A program made the translations under genes and the position numbers. A stretch of 64,000 nucleotides of DNA from assembly GCF_036227225.1 (NCBI RefSeq), contig NZ_CP109444.1, positions 2,271,001 to 2,335,000 on the forward strand, read 5' to 3'. Positions 1 through 8,070 of the stretch are shown here, piece after piece (the first letter of the stretch is position 1; every line of letters starts with the position of its first letter). The notes under the pieces were generated by a model. The model made no database searches, had not been told where the DNA came from, and saw only the letters and a program-made list of their open reading frames with translations. The DNA is from Streptomyces sp. NBC_01478. Lineage in GTDB: Bacteria; Actinomycetota; Actinomycetes; Streptomycetales; Streptomycetaceae.

Positions 1-2
1 CC

Positions 3-545
3 CTCTCCGAGGACCGCCCGACCCGCGTCCGCGTTGCCGGTCTGGGCCTGGGCTTCCTGGGCGTCCTGACGGTCCTGGGCGCCTGGCAGGGCTTCCACGG
101 CCTGGACGCCACGGGCACGGCGATGGCCCTGCTGGCCTCGCTCAGCTATCCGATCGGCTGGATCTACGTCCGCCGCACGCTGGCGGGCACCGACGCGTCG
201 CATCTCTCCCTGACGGGCGCCCAGTTGCTCCTGGCGACCCTCCAACTGGCCGTCATCACCCCGCTGTTCACGTCGGTGCCGGCCCGCTTCCCCCTCCTCC
301 CCCTGCTGGCGATCGCCGCGCTGGGCGCCCTGGGCACGGGACTCGCCGTCCTCCTCCAGTACGGCCTGGTCGCCGAGGTCGGCCCCACCACCGCCCAGAT
401 GGTCACGTACTTCATCCCGGTCGTCGCCACGGCGGCGGGCGTCGCGATCCTGGGCGAGACGCTGACCTGGTCGACTCCGGTCGGGGCGGTGATCGTGCTG
501 GCGGGGGCGGGACTTACGCAGGCGGGGCGCAGGGCAGGCCGGTAG
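3..545 (+). CDS. EamA/DMT-family transporter, C-terminal part (cut by window edge)
   Basis: The reading frame is open from base 3, so the gene begins before the window; about 180 residues remain. Hydrophobic segments alternate with short loops in the pattern of the second EamA repeat of drug/metabolite transporters, including the typical end motif TTAQMVTYFIPVVATAAGVAILGE (seen here as TTAQMVTYFIPV followed by ILGETL). The protein should be an inner-membrane exporter of a small metabolite; the substrate cannot be read from the sequence. It converges on the MocR-type regulator gene that ends at 589, with only about 43 bases between the two stops. A functional link to that regulator is possible but not shown. 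Confidence 0.85.
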   Translation, partial: LSEDRPTRVRVAGLGLGFLGVLTVLGAWQGFHGLDATGTAMALLASLSYPIGWIYVRRTLAGTDASHLSLTGAQLLLATLQLAVITPLFTSVPARFPLLPLLAIAALGALGTGLAVLLQYGLVAEVGPTTAQMVTYFIPVVATAAGVAILGETLTWSTPVGAVIVLAGAGLTQAGRRAGR

Positions 546-588
546 GCGGGCCCCGAGGCGGCCCCGAGTCGGGAGGGCCCGGAACCTC

Positions 589-1929
589 CTACGCGTACCC
601 CCGGACCGGCGTCGGCCCGCAGGCGGAAGCGATCGCCTCCGCCAGGGCGTCCGTCTCGTCGGGTGTCAGGGTCGAGACGGTGACGCGGATGCCGGGGGAT
701 GCGCTCAGCCGGAAGCGCGCGCCGGGAGCCACGGCCCAGCCGGCGTGGAGGAGGCGGGAGACCGCGCCGGTCTCGTCCGGTACGGGGATCCACACGTTGA
801 GGCCGCTGATGCCGTGGGCCGCGACCCCGCGTTCGGCGAGCGCGGCGGTAAGCGCGTCCCGGCGGGCGCCGTACGCGGCCGCCACCGCCGGTGTGTCGAC
901 CGCGCCGTCGGCCCACAGCCGGGCCACGGCCCGCTGGGTCAGGCGGCTGACCCAGCCCGGGCCCAGCCGTTGCCGGCCACGGACCCGGTCGAGGGTGACG
1001 GCGTCGCCGGTGAGCACGGCGAGCCGTAGATCGGGGCCGTACGCCTTGGCCGCCGATCGGACGAAGGCCCAGGTGCGGGTGGTGCCGGCCAGGGGGTGCA
1101 GGGGCTGGTCGACGATGCCGTGACCGTGGTCGTCCTCGATCAGCAGGGTCTCCGGGTGGGCCCGGAGCACGGAACGCAAGGCACGCGCGCGCGTGGCGCT
1201 CACCACCGCTCCGGTGGGGTTCTGCGCCCGGTCGGTGACGATCAGGGCCCGCGCACCGGACTCCAGCGCGGCGCGCACGTCGTCGGGGAGCGGCCCCTCG
1301 TCGTCGACACCGACGGGGGTCACGCGCAGCCCGAGCGCCGGTACGAGATCGAGCAGGCTGCCCCACCCGGGGTCCTCCACGGCGACGGTGTCCCCGGGCT
1401 TCAGATGGGCGCTCAGGACCCGCTCGATGACGTCCAGCGAGCCGGAGCCGACGGCCACGGGGCCCGCCGGGACCCCGTCCGCGTCCAGTTCGGCCCGCGC
1501 GATGCGCGCCAGCTCCGGTTCGACCGGGGCGTCGCCGTACATCACCGGTGCCCGGTCGGACTGTTCGGCGGCGAAGGTGAACGCGCGGGCGAGGGAGGGC
1601 AGCAGCGCCCGGTCCGGGTTGCCGTGGGAAACATCGCGCACCCCCGCCGGCACGTCCACCCGGATGTGCTCGCGCCCGGTCGTGGCCGGCTTGGGCCGCA
1701 CCCGGCTGCCCCGGCGCCCGGCGGTCTCGATGACCCCGCGCTCCCGCAGCGTCCGGTACGCGGCCGCGACCGTGTTCGGGTTCACTCCCAGCTCTACGGC
1801 CAACTCCCGCATGGGCGGCAGCAGTTGCCCCGGCTCCAGCTCCCCGGAGCCCACCGCGCGCTCGACGTCCGCCGCGATGTCCGCTGCGCGTCGCCCTTCG
1901 ATCCGATATCCTCCTAGCACAAAGCACAC
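589..1929 (-). CDS. MocR-type regulator (GntR HTH fused to PLP aminotransferase domain)
   Basis: Residues about 10-75 form a GntR winged helix (LPPMRELAVELGVNPNTV) and residues about 100-440 a fold-type I aminotransferase domain. The PLP lysine is in RSAAKAYG (K295), and the QNPTG cofactor motif is at 236-240. The domain order is that of the MocR/PdxR family, which uses bound PLP to sense vitamin B6 or amino compounds rather than to catalyse. Start is GTG at 1929; no ribosome site lies in front of it, so the transcript may be leaderless. The gene is divergent from two FMN-binding split-barrel (PNPOx-like) genes with a 52-bp gap holding a 12-bp palindrome, so autoregulation and control of the split-barrel genes is the obvious inference. 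Confidence 0.88.
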   Translation of the reverse strand: MCFVLGGYRIEGRRAADIAADVERAVGSGELEPGQLLPPMRELAVELGVNPNTVAAAYRTLRERGVIETAGRRGSRVRPKPATTGREHIRVDVPAGVRDVSHGNPDRALLPSLARAFTFAAEQSDRAPVMYGDAPVEPELARIARAELDADGVPAGPVAVGSGSLDVIERVLSAHLKPGDTVAVEDPGWGSLLDLVPALGLRVTPVGVDDEGPLPDDVRAALESGARALIVTDRAQNPTGAVVSATRARALRSVLRAHPETLLIEDDHGHGIVDQPLHPLAGTTRTWAFVRSAAKAYGPDLRLAVLTGDAVTLDRVRGRQRLGPGWVSRLTQRAVARLWADGAVDTPAVAAAYGARRDALTAALAERGVAAHGISGLNVWIPVPDETGAVSRLLHAGWAVAPGARFRLSASPGIRVTVSTLTPDETDALAEAIASACGPTPVRGYA

Positions 1930-1931
1930 TA

Positions 1932-1943
1932 TGCACTAGTGCA
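1932..1943. promoter_or_regulatory. Candidate MocR operator, perfect 12-bp palindrome
   Basis: TGCACTAGTGCA is a perfect palindrome just upstream of the MocR GTG start and 38 bases before the divergent split-barrel start. Related half-sites (GTGC/GCAC) continue towards the MocR start codon (AAGCACACT at 1922-1930), giving the mix of direct and inverted repeats that is typical of MocR operators. Binding is inferred from position only. Confidence 0.5.
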
Positions 1944-1981
1944 ATACGAATGGCAACCGGCGACCAGCAACTGGAGAGCAC

Positions 1982-2668
1982 ATGCAGGGGACCACCTCGA
2001 AGCCGACGTCACCACCCGCCGCCTACACGCCCACCGACCGGACCGTCCCCACCCGCTCCGCGGACCGGGCGTCGTACGACAAGGAGCTGGTGCACGCGAT
2101 ACTCGACGAGGCCTATGTCTGCCACCTCGGCTTCGTGCGCGACGGGGCGCCGGTCGTGCTGCCGACGCTGTACGGGCGGGTCGGCGAGCGGCTGTACGTG
2201 CACGGTTCGACGGGTGCGCGCCCGCTGCGGATGACGGGGCAGGCCGATCCGGGGCTCCCGGTGTGTCTGACGGTCACGCACGTCGACGGTCTGGTGCTGG
2301 CCCGTTCCGCGTTCCACCACTCGATCAACTACCGGTCCGTGGTGGTGCACGGCATCGCCCACCAGGTGACGGACCCGCAGGAGAAGCGGACGGCGCTGGA
2401 CGCGCTGGTCGACCACGTCGTGCCGGGCCGGTCGGCGGACTCGCGGCCCGCGAACAAGAAGGAACTCGCCGCCACGATGGTGATCCGCCTCGACCTCGAC
2501 CAGGTCTCCGCCAAGCTCCGCACCGGCGGCGCCAACGACGACCCCGAGGACCTGGACCTCCCGCACTGGGCCGGCGTGGTCCCCCTCCAGCCGTCCTACG
2601 GAGCCCCGCTCCCGAACGACGACCTGGCCCCCGGCACCGAACTCCCCGACTACCTCGCCGCGTTGTAA
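1982..2668 (+). CDS. Pyridoxamine 5'-phosphate oxidase-family (FMN split-barrel) protein
   Basis: The 228-residue protein has the N-terminal pattern of the Nim/PNPOx-like group: LVHAILDEAYVCHLGFVRDG, then VVLPTLYGRVGERLYVHGST, ending each strand of the split beta-barrel that binds FMN or F420. Proteins of this group reduce nitro compounds or quinones, or only bind flavin. The ATG at 1982 has GGAGAG about 5 bases upstream. The next gene starts inside its stop codon (TAATG), so the two are translationally coupled. Both face away from a MocR (PLP-sensing) regulator, which makes a role in vitamin B6 or amine metabolism plausible but unproven. Confidence 0.85.
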   Translation: MQGTTSKPTSPPAAYTPTDRTVPTRSADRASYDKELVHAILDEAYVCHLGFVRDGAPVVLPTLYGRVGERLYVHGSTGARPLRMTGQADPGLPVCLTVTHVDGLVLARSAFHHSINYRSVVVHGIAHQVTDPQEKRTALDALVDHVVPGRSADSRPANKKELAATMVIRLDLDQVSAKLRTGGANDDPEDLDLPHWAGVVPLQPSYGAPLPNDDLAPGTELPDYLAAL

Positions 2669-3303
2669 TGCTCATCCACCCCTGGGACGCACCCCAGGAC
2701 GACACCGAGTGGCAACACTGGCTCGCCGCCCACGACTTCGGCCAACTGGCGGTCAACGGCCCTTCCGGAGAGCCCCCGTTCGTCCAGCCGCTCCACTTCG
2801 CCTACGACCCGGAGCGCGGCGAGGCGATCACTCATCTCGCCCGCCCCAACCCCCTGTTGCCCGCGCTTGAGGCCGCCCCTCAGGTGGTCCTGAGCGTCGT
2901 CGACGACTACGTGTACGTCCCGGGCCCCTGGCAGGCCGAACCGGACGGCCCGGCCGAGCACGGCGTACCGACGAGCTTCTACGCGGCGGTCCAACTCCGT
3001 TGCACCGCGCACCTGGTGGACGACCCCGCCGAGATGGCACCCCTCCTCGATCACCAGGTCGGGCACTTCCAGCCCGAGGGCGGCTCGTCGCCGGTCGTCG
3101 CGGGCGGGCCGCCGTACGGACGGCTGTTGTCCGGTATCCGGGTGGTGCGGCTCGAAGTGACCGGTGTGCGGGCGAAGTTCAAGTACGCGGGGAAGCGGTC
3201 GGCCGCGGTCCAGGACCGGATCGCGGCGGGGCTCGTGGAGCGGGGCGGGCCTCGGGACGCCGTGGCCCGGGAGCATCTGCTGCGCCGGCGCCGGGAAGGC
3301 TGA
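2668..3303 (+). CDS. FMN-binding negative regulator, PaiB family
   Basis: The 211-residue protein starts MLIHPWDAP and contains LHFAYDPERGEAITHLARPNP, YVPGPWQ and LLSGIRVVRLEVTGVRAKFKYAGKRS, all typical of PaiB-like (FMN_bind_2) split-barrel proteins. Bacillus PaiB is a negative regulator near polyamine acetyltransferase PaiA; other members may be flavin enzymes. The ATG overlaps the preceding stop by one base (TAATG), which fixes the start and indicates one transcript with the PNPOx-like gene. GC content and codon use match the neighbours. Confidence 0.85.
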   Translation: MLIHPWDAPQDDTEWQHWLAAHDFGQLAVNGPSGEPPFVQPLHFAYDPERGEAITHLARPNPLLPALEAAPQVVLSVVDDYVYVPGPWQAEPDGPAEHGVPTSFYAAVQLRCTAHLVDDPAEMAPLLDHQVGHFQPEGGSSPVVAGGPPYGRLLSGIRVVRLEVTGVRAKFKYAGKRSAAVQDRIAAGLVERGGPRDAVAREHLLRRRREG

Positions 3304-3315
3304 CGGGGTCTCTCC

Positions 3316-4263
3316 TCACCTCGGCAGGGGGTTGCCGGCCGTCGCCGTGCGTGCCTCCGTCACCGCCAGGCCCGTGACCGAGGCGAGCATCAGCAGGGTG
3401 CCGGCCAGGGTCGTGGGGGTCAGTGGTTCACCGAGCAGGGTGACGGCGAGGACGGCCGCGCTCACCGGTTCCAGGAGCATGATCACGGAGACGGTGGCGG
3501 ACCGTACGACGGCCGCGGCCGCGAAGTAGAGGGCGTAGGCGAGGGCTGTCGGGACCGTCGCGATGTATCCGAGGAGCCACAGGACTTGGCCGGGCTGGGC
3601 GGTGTGCGGTACCAGCCCCTCGGCCAGGGCGAACGGGAGCACGCACAGGCAGGCGACCGCGAATGTCCCGACCGCCGTGGCGGACGCGTCGGTTCCGCCG
3701 TCGCGTCCCCAGCGTCGGGTCAGCAGGGTCATGGCCGAGCCGCCCGCCGCCGAGACGAGCGCGAGCAGCACACCCGACGGACGTACGGTCGCGGCCGGGC
3801 CCAGGAACAGGACGGCGAGGCCGGTGAGCGCGCCGCCCACGGCGACCGTGCCGCCGGCACCGAGCCGCTCGCCCAGGGTGAGCCGGGCACCGAGCGCGAC
3901 GAGGACGGGTCCGGCGCCCAGCGTGACGACGGTGGCCACGACGAGCCCGGTGGCCGCGACGGCCGCGAAGTAGGCCGTCTGGAAGACGGCCAGCCCGAGC
4001 CCTGTCGTCACGGTGCGCAGTGCCTTGCGGCCGAGCGGTTCGGCTACGGCGGTGGGGCGCGCCCTCGGGCGACGGAGGAGCCGGACGGCGAGCAGCAGCG
4101 CGAAACCGGCCGCGCAGCGCCAGAAGGACAGGGCGAGGGGGCCGAGGTCACTGGCCCGGTAGACCAGGGAGGCGGCCGCGCCCGCGGTGCCCCAGGCGAC
4201 TCCGGCGATGATCAGGTAGAGCAGGCCTCGCCCGACGGGCAGGCCGAGAGCGGTGTTCGACAC
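3316..4263 (-). CDS. EamA/DMT-family exporter
   Basis: The 315-residue protein has ten hydrophobic segments in two EamA repeats: the first opens with [21 protein letters not shown], the second ends [21 protein letters not shown]. It should be an inner-membrane exporter of a small organic solute. The GTG start at 4263 has GGAG 7 bases upstream. Upstream lies a 13-codon reading frame rich in Val and Leu plus two hairpins, which suggests attenuation control. A second EamA gene lies just upstream on the same strand; the pair are distant paralogues. Confidence 0.85.
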   Translation of the reverse strand: MSNTALGLPVGRGLLYLIIAGVAWGTAGAAASLVYRASDLGPLALSFWRCAAGFALLLAVRLLRRPRARPTAVAEPLGRKALRTVTTGLGLAVFQTAYFAAVAATGLVVATVVTLGAGPVLVALGARLTLGERLGAGGTVAVGGALTGLAVLFLGPAATVRPSGVLLALVSAAGGSAMTLLTRRWGRDGGTDASATAVGTFAVACLCVLPFALAEGLVPHTAQPGQVLWLLGYIATVPTALAYALYFAAAAVVRSATVSVIMLLEPVSAAVLAVTLLGEPLTPTTLAGTLLMLASVTGLAVTEARTATAGNPLPR

Positions 4264-4386
4264 GAGAGGTCTCCGCAGAGGTGCAGAAGTGCGACGAGGA
4301 ACCCCTGTCGGCGGGGTCCATGGGCTTCTTCTGCGGGCAGCACCGTTCCGCCCGGCTCTGCCGGGCGTGGATTCCGGGGGCCCGCC

Positions 4387-4428
4387 TCAGGCGGCCGGCG
4401 GCGGAAGAACGAGGACGTTCCGGTGCAT
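4387..4428 (-). promoter_or_regulatory. Candidate leader peptide with four consecutive Val/Leu codons
   Basis: An ATG at 4428 opens a 13-codon frame encoding MHRNVLVLPPPAA and a TGA at 4387. The run V-L-V-L is written GTC-CTC-GTT-CTT; GTT and CTT are scarce in this GC-rich genome, as expected of codons meant to stall ribosomes. It is followed by a GC stem (GCCCGGC-AGA-GCCGGGC on the minus strand, about 4345-4370) and further downstream complementary segments before the EamA start at 4263. No good ribosome site is visible, the start lies 10 bases after the upstream gene's stop. The attenuation role is inferred from layout. Confidence 0.45.
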
Positions 4429-4438
4429 GATCGGGAGC

Positions 4439-5455
4439 CTAGGCGGCCGTTCCGCGGCGGGACAACTCCCTTTCGGGGCCGCCGCCGGCCACCGGCTCCT
4501 CGGAGCCCTTCGTGGGCGCGGAGGACTGCGCGATGAAGGCGCCCAGCAGGACCACCGCTCCCCCGACGATCTGCGGCGCGGAGAGGTGTTCGCCGAGCAG
4601 GACCCAGGCCAGGACGGTCGCGATGACCGCTTCGAGGCACGCCACGACGCCCGCGACCTGCGGGGAGAGGCGGCGGACGGAGACGACTCCGGTGACGTAC
4701 GCCAGGACGGTGGCGATCAGCACGATCCAGGCGAGCAGGACGGCGGCCGGGACCGCGGTGCCGTTCATGTGGGCGTCGCCCTCGAGGATCGACCAGTCCA
4801 TGGTCCAGGGGCGGGCCACAGCGGTGAGGACGAGGGCGCCGACGAGCAGGCCGTAGGCGATCACGCCGAGCGGGTCGGGGGCCTCGGTGCCGGCGTCGCT
4901 GCCCTGGTCGGACAGGACGAAGTAGCCGACCTGGCAGCAGGCGGCGGCGAGCGCGAGCAGCAGTCCCACGGCGTCGAAGCTCAGGCCCGCCCACACCTCG
5001 ACGACACAGGCGAGTCCGCCGGCCGCGAGGACCACACCGAGCGCGGCGGCCCGGGTGACGGGACGCCGCTGCACGAACCGCACCCAGCCGAGCACGAGGG
5101 CGGGTGCGAGGTACTCCACGAGCAGGGCGACGCCGACGGGTATGCGGGAGATCGCGGCGAAGTAGCAGGCCTGGACACCGGCCACGGCGAGCAGCCCGAA
5201 CCCGAGGAGCAGCGCGGGACGGCTGCGGACGAGCGCGCGGTGCCGTACGGCGAGGGGCAGCATCACGAGGGCCGCGCCGGCCACCCGCAGCCACACCACG
5301 TGCAGCGGATCGAGCCCCGCCTCGATCAGCGGCTTCGCCGCGACCCCGGACCCGCCGAAGGCCAGCGCGGACCCGAGCGCGAGGCCGAGCCCGACACCCT
5401 TGCCGCCACCCTTGCCACCGCCGGCCGCACTGCTCTCAGACGTATGCACGGGCAC
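4439..5455 (-). CDS. EamA/DMT-family exporter
   Basis: The 338-residue protein contains two EamA repeats, with about ten membrane segments. The first begins GLALGSALAFGGSGVAAKPLIEAG and has the DMT signature WLRVAGAALVMLPLAV; the second ends ACLEAVIATVLAWVLLGEHLSAPQ. The C-terminus is a hydrophilic tail of about 30 residues. The GTG at 5455 is the longest start; a start at another nearby codon cannot be excluded. It precedes a second EamA gene by 175 bases that hold a putative leader peptide, so both may share a transcript. The substrate is unknown. Confidence 0.85.
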   Translation of the reverse strand: MPVHTSESSAAGGGKGGGKGVGLGLALGSALAFGGSGVAAKPLIEAGLDPLHVVWLRVAGAALVMLPLAVRHRALVRSRPALLLGFGLLAVAGVQACYFAAISRIPVGVALLVEYLAPALVLGWVRFVQRRPVTRAAALGVVLAAGGLACVVEVWAGLSFDAVGLLLALAAACCQVGYFVLSDQGSDAGTEAPDPLGVIAYGLLVGALVLTAVARPWTMDWSILEGDAHMNGTAVPAAVLLAWIVLIATVLAYVTGVVSVRRLSPQVAGVVACLEAVIATVLAWVLLGEHLSAPQIVGGAVVLLGAFIAQSSAPTKGSEEPVAGGGPERELSRRGTAA

Positions 5456-5556
5456 ATGATGACAGCGGATGACATGAGCGTCACCCCCGTTTGCACCTGT
5501 CTCAGGAGATGGACGAGCCCCTTACCGGTGCGCTCGGCGAACCGGAGGGACGCGGA

Positions 5557-5690
5557 CGGCTCGGCGGGCCGGGGGATACGGCGGCTCAGCGGGCCGGGGA
5601 TACGTGCGGCTCGGCGGGCCGGGGACGCGTGCGGCTCGGCGGGCCGGGGACGCGTGCGGCTCGGCGGGCCGGGGACGCGTGCGGCTCAGC
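5557..5690. repeat. 25-bp tandem repeat, five full units plus a partial sixth
   Basis: Units start with CGGCTC at 5557, 5582, 5607, 5632, 5657 and 5682, exactly 25 bases apart. The core is CGGCTCGGCGGGCCGGGG followed by ATACG or ACGCGTG. The last, partial unit carries the stop codon of the Clp-N gene (5686-5688), so the array starts right at that gene's end and fills most of the gap to the EamA gene. The unit length is not a multiple of three and no good frame runs through it. Confidence 0.85.
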
Positions 5691-6240
5691 AGCCCGTCTC
5701 GCCGCCGCCCCCGACGTACTCCCCCGAGCGGCCCTCGATCCAGATCAGTACCTCGGGGGACTCGATGCCGGCGCGGTGGAGGACCTCGACGGCGCGGGAC
5801 CCGGGGTCCGCGACGATCGTGGCGAGGAGGTCGATGCCGGACGCCAGGTCGTCGCCGCGGAGTTCGGCGCGCTCGCAGGCGTGTTCCAGGGCATCGGCGG
5901 CCAGGGGCGACCAGCCCTCCGCCGCGGCGATCACGGGGATCGCGCCGGAGTCCTCGACCGAGCCCTGCCAGCGGAGGCCGTAGCCGATGCTGCGCTGGAC
6001 GAGGTAGCCGAGCAGTCGGGCGATCTGCGGGCCGTCGCCGAAGACGGCGCGTGCCTCGGAGTCCGACTCCAGGAGGCTGTGCAGCAGATGGGCCGTGTCG
6101 ATCTGCCGGTCCCCGTCCCGCAGGGCCCGGCGGCGCGCACCGGTGACCACCGCTGCCAGCTCTGCACTGAGCCTGGCATCGTTGTCCGCGCGGTGGATTC
6201 CCTGCTCGTGGACCGACTGCCTGGGGATACGGGGTTGCAC
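5686..6240 (-). CDS. Clp N-terminal (repeat) domain protein
   Basis: This 184-residue protein matches the double Clp-N motif that recruits substrates in ClpA/ClpC: DNDARLSAELAAVVTGARRRALRDG followed by IDTAHLLHSLLESDSEARAVFGD, then a second half with WSPLAADALEHACERAELRGDD and LLATIVADP. There is no AAA+ ATPase module, so it is a stand-alone adaptor-like protein, as is common in Streptomyces (relatives of ClpC N-domain or ClpS-like adaptors). Start is GTG at 6240. The C-terminus is short and Gly-rich. A role in protein turnover or stress is inferred from the family. Confidence 0.75.
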   Translation of the reverse strand: MQPRIPRQSVHEQGIHRADNDARLSAELAAVVTGARRRALRDGDRQIDTAHLLHSLLESDSEARAVFGDGPQIARLLGYLVQRSIGYGLRWQGSVEDSGAIPVIAAAEGWSPLAADALEHACERAELRGDDLASGIDLLATIVADPGSRAVEVLHRAGIESPEVLIWIEGRSGEYVGGGGETGC

Positions 6241-6438
6241 TCTCCTACCCCATCAGTCCCCCGCTTCGAGGGCATCCCCGGAGGGTTGCATTTCGTCGTC
6301 CCACACAAAGTGGACCCGGGGCGACGGAATCTCCTCCTTACGGATGAGATCACGCCCCTTGACCCCGAGAGGCGCGCGCCCGCCCGCCGCGCGCCCCGTA
6401 CGCAACCGTCCCGCATCCGGCGTACGTCTTTCGCGAAC

Positions 6439-6627
6439 ATGGAGAGCAGGTGCTGGCTGGTGGCTCTGCCGGCGGTCGACGGCAGGCAGTACGTGTACCG
6501 GGTGTACGCCCCGGAGGACGCGCTGCTCGCCGACCTGTTCTGGGACGCGTGGCACTGTCACGACGAGAGCGCCCACCCGCGCGCGTGGGACCTGTTCGAC
6601 GCGGCGGAGATACGGCGGGTGAGCTGA
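6439..6627 (+). CDS. Small conserved-looking hypothetical protein (62 aa)
   Basis: The frame from ATG 6439 encodes 62 residues with a balanced composition rich in W, Y, H and D (CWLVALPAVDG, QYVYRVYAPEDALLADLFWDAW), unlike the Arg/Ala/Gly-rich shadows around it. No signal peptide, membrane segment or known motif is visible. It is divergent from the Clp-N gene and lies 112 bases before the SRPBCC gene. The frame stays open far upstream, so a longer start is possible, but the earlier part reads as the antisense of the Clp-N gene and its repeats. Confidence 0.5.
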   Translation: MESRCWLVALPAVDGRQYVYRVYAPEDALLADLFWDAWHCHDESAHPRAWDLFDAAEIRRVS

Positions 6628-6739
6628 ACCGCGCAAGTGGGCGCACACGCACAATTCCTGACGGTTCATCAGTATTGAATGTTGCGCCCCCTGCGGCTAC
6701 GTTCCGCGACACCGTAGCCCGATACGAAGAGGTGGTCGC

Positions 6740-7168
6740 ATGGCCGAAATCAGCGCGGAGGCACGCATCGAGGCCCCGGCCGAGAAGGTGTGGGCACAAC
6801 TCACGGACTGGTCCGCGTACGGCGAGTGGAACGCGACCCACACCAACTTCCCCAAGGGCGGCCCGGAAGTCCTCGCGGTGGGCGGGACCTTCCAGGAGAA
6901 CATGAAGCTGATGGGCTTCCCGGCCGAAGTCGATTGGACCATCGAGGAGTTGGAGCCGGCCCGCGTGCTGGCCATCCGCGGCAAGGGACCGATGGCGGTG
7001 AACGTCGCCACGCGCTACACGCTCACACCCGACGGCGATGCCACGACGGTCCGTATCGACGGCGAGTTCACGGGCGCGGCGGTGTCGTTGATGGCGGGCA
7101 AGCTGAAGGACTCGGGGACGGCCGCACTGAACGAATCGCTGCGCAAACTGGCCGGGCTGGTGGCCTGA
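6740..7168 (+). CDS. SRPBCC/polyketide-cyclase-like lipid-binding-fold protein
   Basis: The 142-residue protein has the START/Bet v1-like pattern: an N-terminal strand with EARIEAPAEKVWAQLTDWSAYGEWN, a middle FPAEVDWTIEELEPARVLAIRGKG, and a long C-terminal helix ending ALNESLRKLAGLVA. Such proteins bind hydrophobic ligands; many Streptomyces members are of unknown function, some act as cyclases or CoxG-like proteins. The ATG has GAGGTGG 6-8 bases upstream. A strong hairpin that serves as a shared terminator follows the gene, separating it from the PadR gene on the other strand. Confidence 0.8.
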   Translation: MAEISAEARIEAPAEKVWAQLTDWSAYGEWNATHTNFPKGGPEVLAVGGTFQENMKLMGFPAEVDWTIEELEPARVLAIRGKGPMAVNVATRYTLTPDGDATTVRIDGEFTGAAVSLMAGKLKDSGTAALNESLRKLAGLVA

Positions 7169-7214
7169 GAAAAGCACCGGGACACCGCAGGAACGGGAAC
7201 GCGCAAAGGGAAGA

Positions 7215-7239
7215 CGCCCCACGGAAGCTCCGTGGGGCG
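7215..7239. terminator. Bidirectional terminator hairpin
   Basis: CGCCCCACGGA (7215-7225) and TCCGTGGGGCG (7229-7239) form a perfect 11-bp stem with loop AGC. It sits between the convergent SRPBCC and PadR genes. There is no T-run, which is usual for Streptomyces hairpin terminators. Confidence 0.8.
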
Positions 7240-7273
7240 CCTTGGCCTGCTGCCTCTTCCGGCGCCGGGGACA

Positions 7274-7912
7274 TCAGTCCTCGTCGGCCAGGATCAGGTA
7301 CAGCTTCTTGCGGGCGTCGTTGATGACGGTCAGCGCCTTCTCGCGCTGCTCCTTGCTGCCGGTCTTCCAGACCTGGCCGAAGGCCTCCATCAGACCGAAG
7401 CCGGCCTGGCGGATCTCGGTGAGGGCCTCCCAGTCGACACCTCGGGAAGCCTCTTCCCAGGGCGCGTCCGGACCTTCCTCGGCCGCGGTACGGCCGGCCT
7501 CGGTGAGGGCGAACAGCTTCTTGCCGCCCTCCGACTCACTGGCGATCAGGCCCTCGTCCTCCAGCATCTGCAGGGTGGGGTAGACCGAGCCGGGGCTCGG
7601 CTTCCACGCGCCGCCGCTGCGCTCGGCGATCTCCTGGATCATCTCGTAGCCGTGCATCGGCCGGTCCTTGAGGAGGGCGAGGATCGACGCGCGCACATCG
7701 CCGCGCCGCGCCCTGCCGCCCCTCGGGCCGCCGCGCCCTCGTCCACCCCAGGGCCCGGGACCGAAGCCCGGCCCGAAGCCAGGGCCACCGGGCCCACCCG
7801 GACCACCGGGCCCGAAGGGCCCAAAAGCCCCACGCCGCCCGTCAGGGCCACCCCGGCCGCGCCGGAAGGGGCCTTCCTGTCCATGTCCACGCTCGTATCC
7901 GTGGGTACGCAT
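7274..7912 (-). CDS. PadR-family transcriptional regulator with Gly/Pro/Arg-rich N-terminus
   Basis: The 212-residue protein has a low-complexity head (residues about 8-68, runs of GPGGPGGP and RGRGGPRGG) and then the PadR winged helix: DVRASILALLKDRPMHGYEMIQ, SGGAWKPSPGSVYPTLQMLEDEGLI and GKKLFALTEAGR. The C-terminal helices (REKALTVINDARKKLYLILAD) are the usual dimerisation part. ATG 7912 is preferred because GGAG lies 8 bases upstream; a GTG at 7921 is possible. PadR proteins repress by binding operators of the ATATCG..CGATAT kind; one is present just upstream, so autorepression is likely. The disordered head is typical of a Streptomyces PadR subgroup. Confidence 0.88.
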   Translation of the reverse strand: MRTHGYERGHGQEGPFRRGRGGPDGRRGAFGPFGPGGPGGPGGPGFGPGFGPGPWGGRGRGGPRGGRARRGDVRASILALLKDRPMHGYEMIQEIAERSGGAWKPSPGSVYPTLQMLEDEGLIASESEGGKKLFALTEAGRTAAEEGPDAPWEEASRGVDWEALTEIRQAGFGLMEAFGQVWKTGSKEQREKALTVINDARKKLYLILADED

Positions 7913-7929
7913 CGCAATCACTCCATTCC

Positions 7930-7965
7930 ATCGTTGATCTGTCGCGATGCGTCAACGATATATCG
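7930..7965. promoter_or_regulatory. Candidate PadR operator
   Basis: ATCGTTGA (7930-7937) and TCAACGAT (7952-7959) are perfect inverted repeats separated by 14 bases, and the second arm overlaps the palindrome CGATATATCG (7956-7965). The site lies 18 bases upstream of the PadR start and inside the likely promoter. The AT-rich palindrome stands out from the surrounding GC-rich DNA and fits PadR-family sites. Confidence 0.65.
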
Positions 7966-8070
7966 GAACTGTTCGGCTGGCAAGCCCCTTCTTTATCGGT
8001 TGCCGTCGTACCGGTTGATCTGGTCTGCTTCCGGCGTTTCGAGTCGGACCAGTGGAAGAGCCTGCGAGCG

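Noticed and set aside
4253..5983. 576-codon plus-strand frame across two EamA genes and the 25-bp array
   Set aside because: Runs antisense to two convincing transporters; composition is shadow-like.
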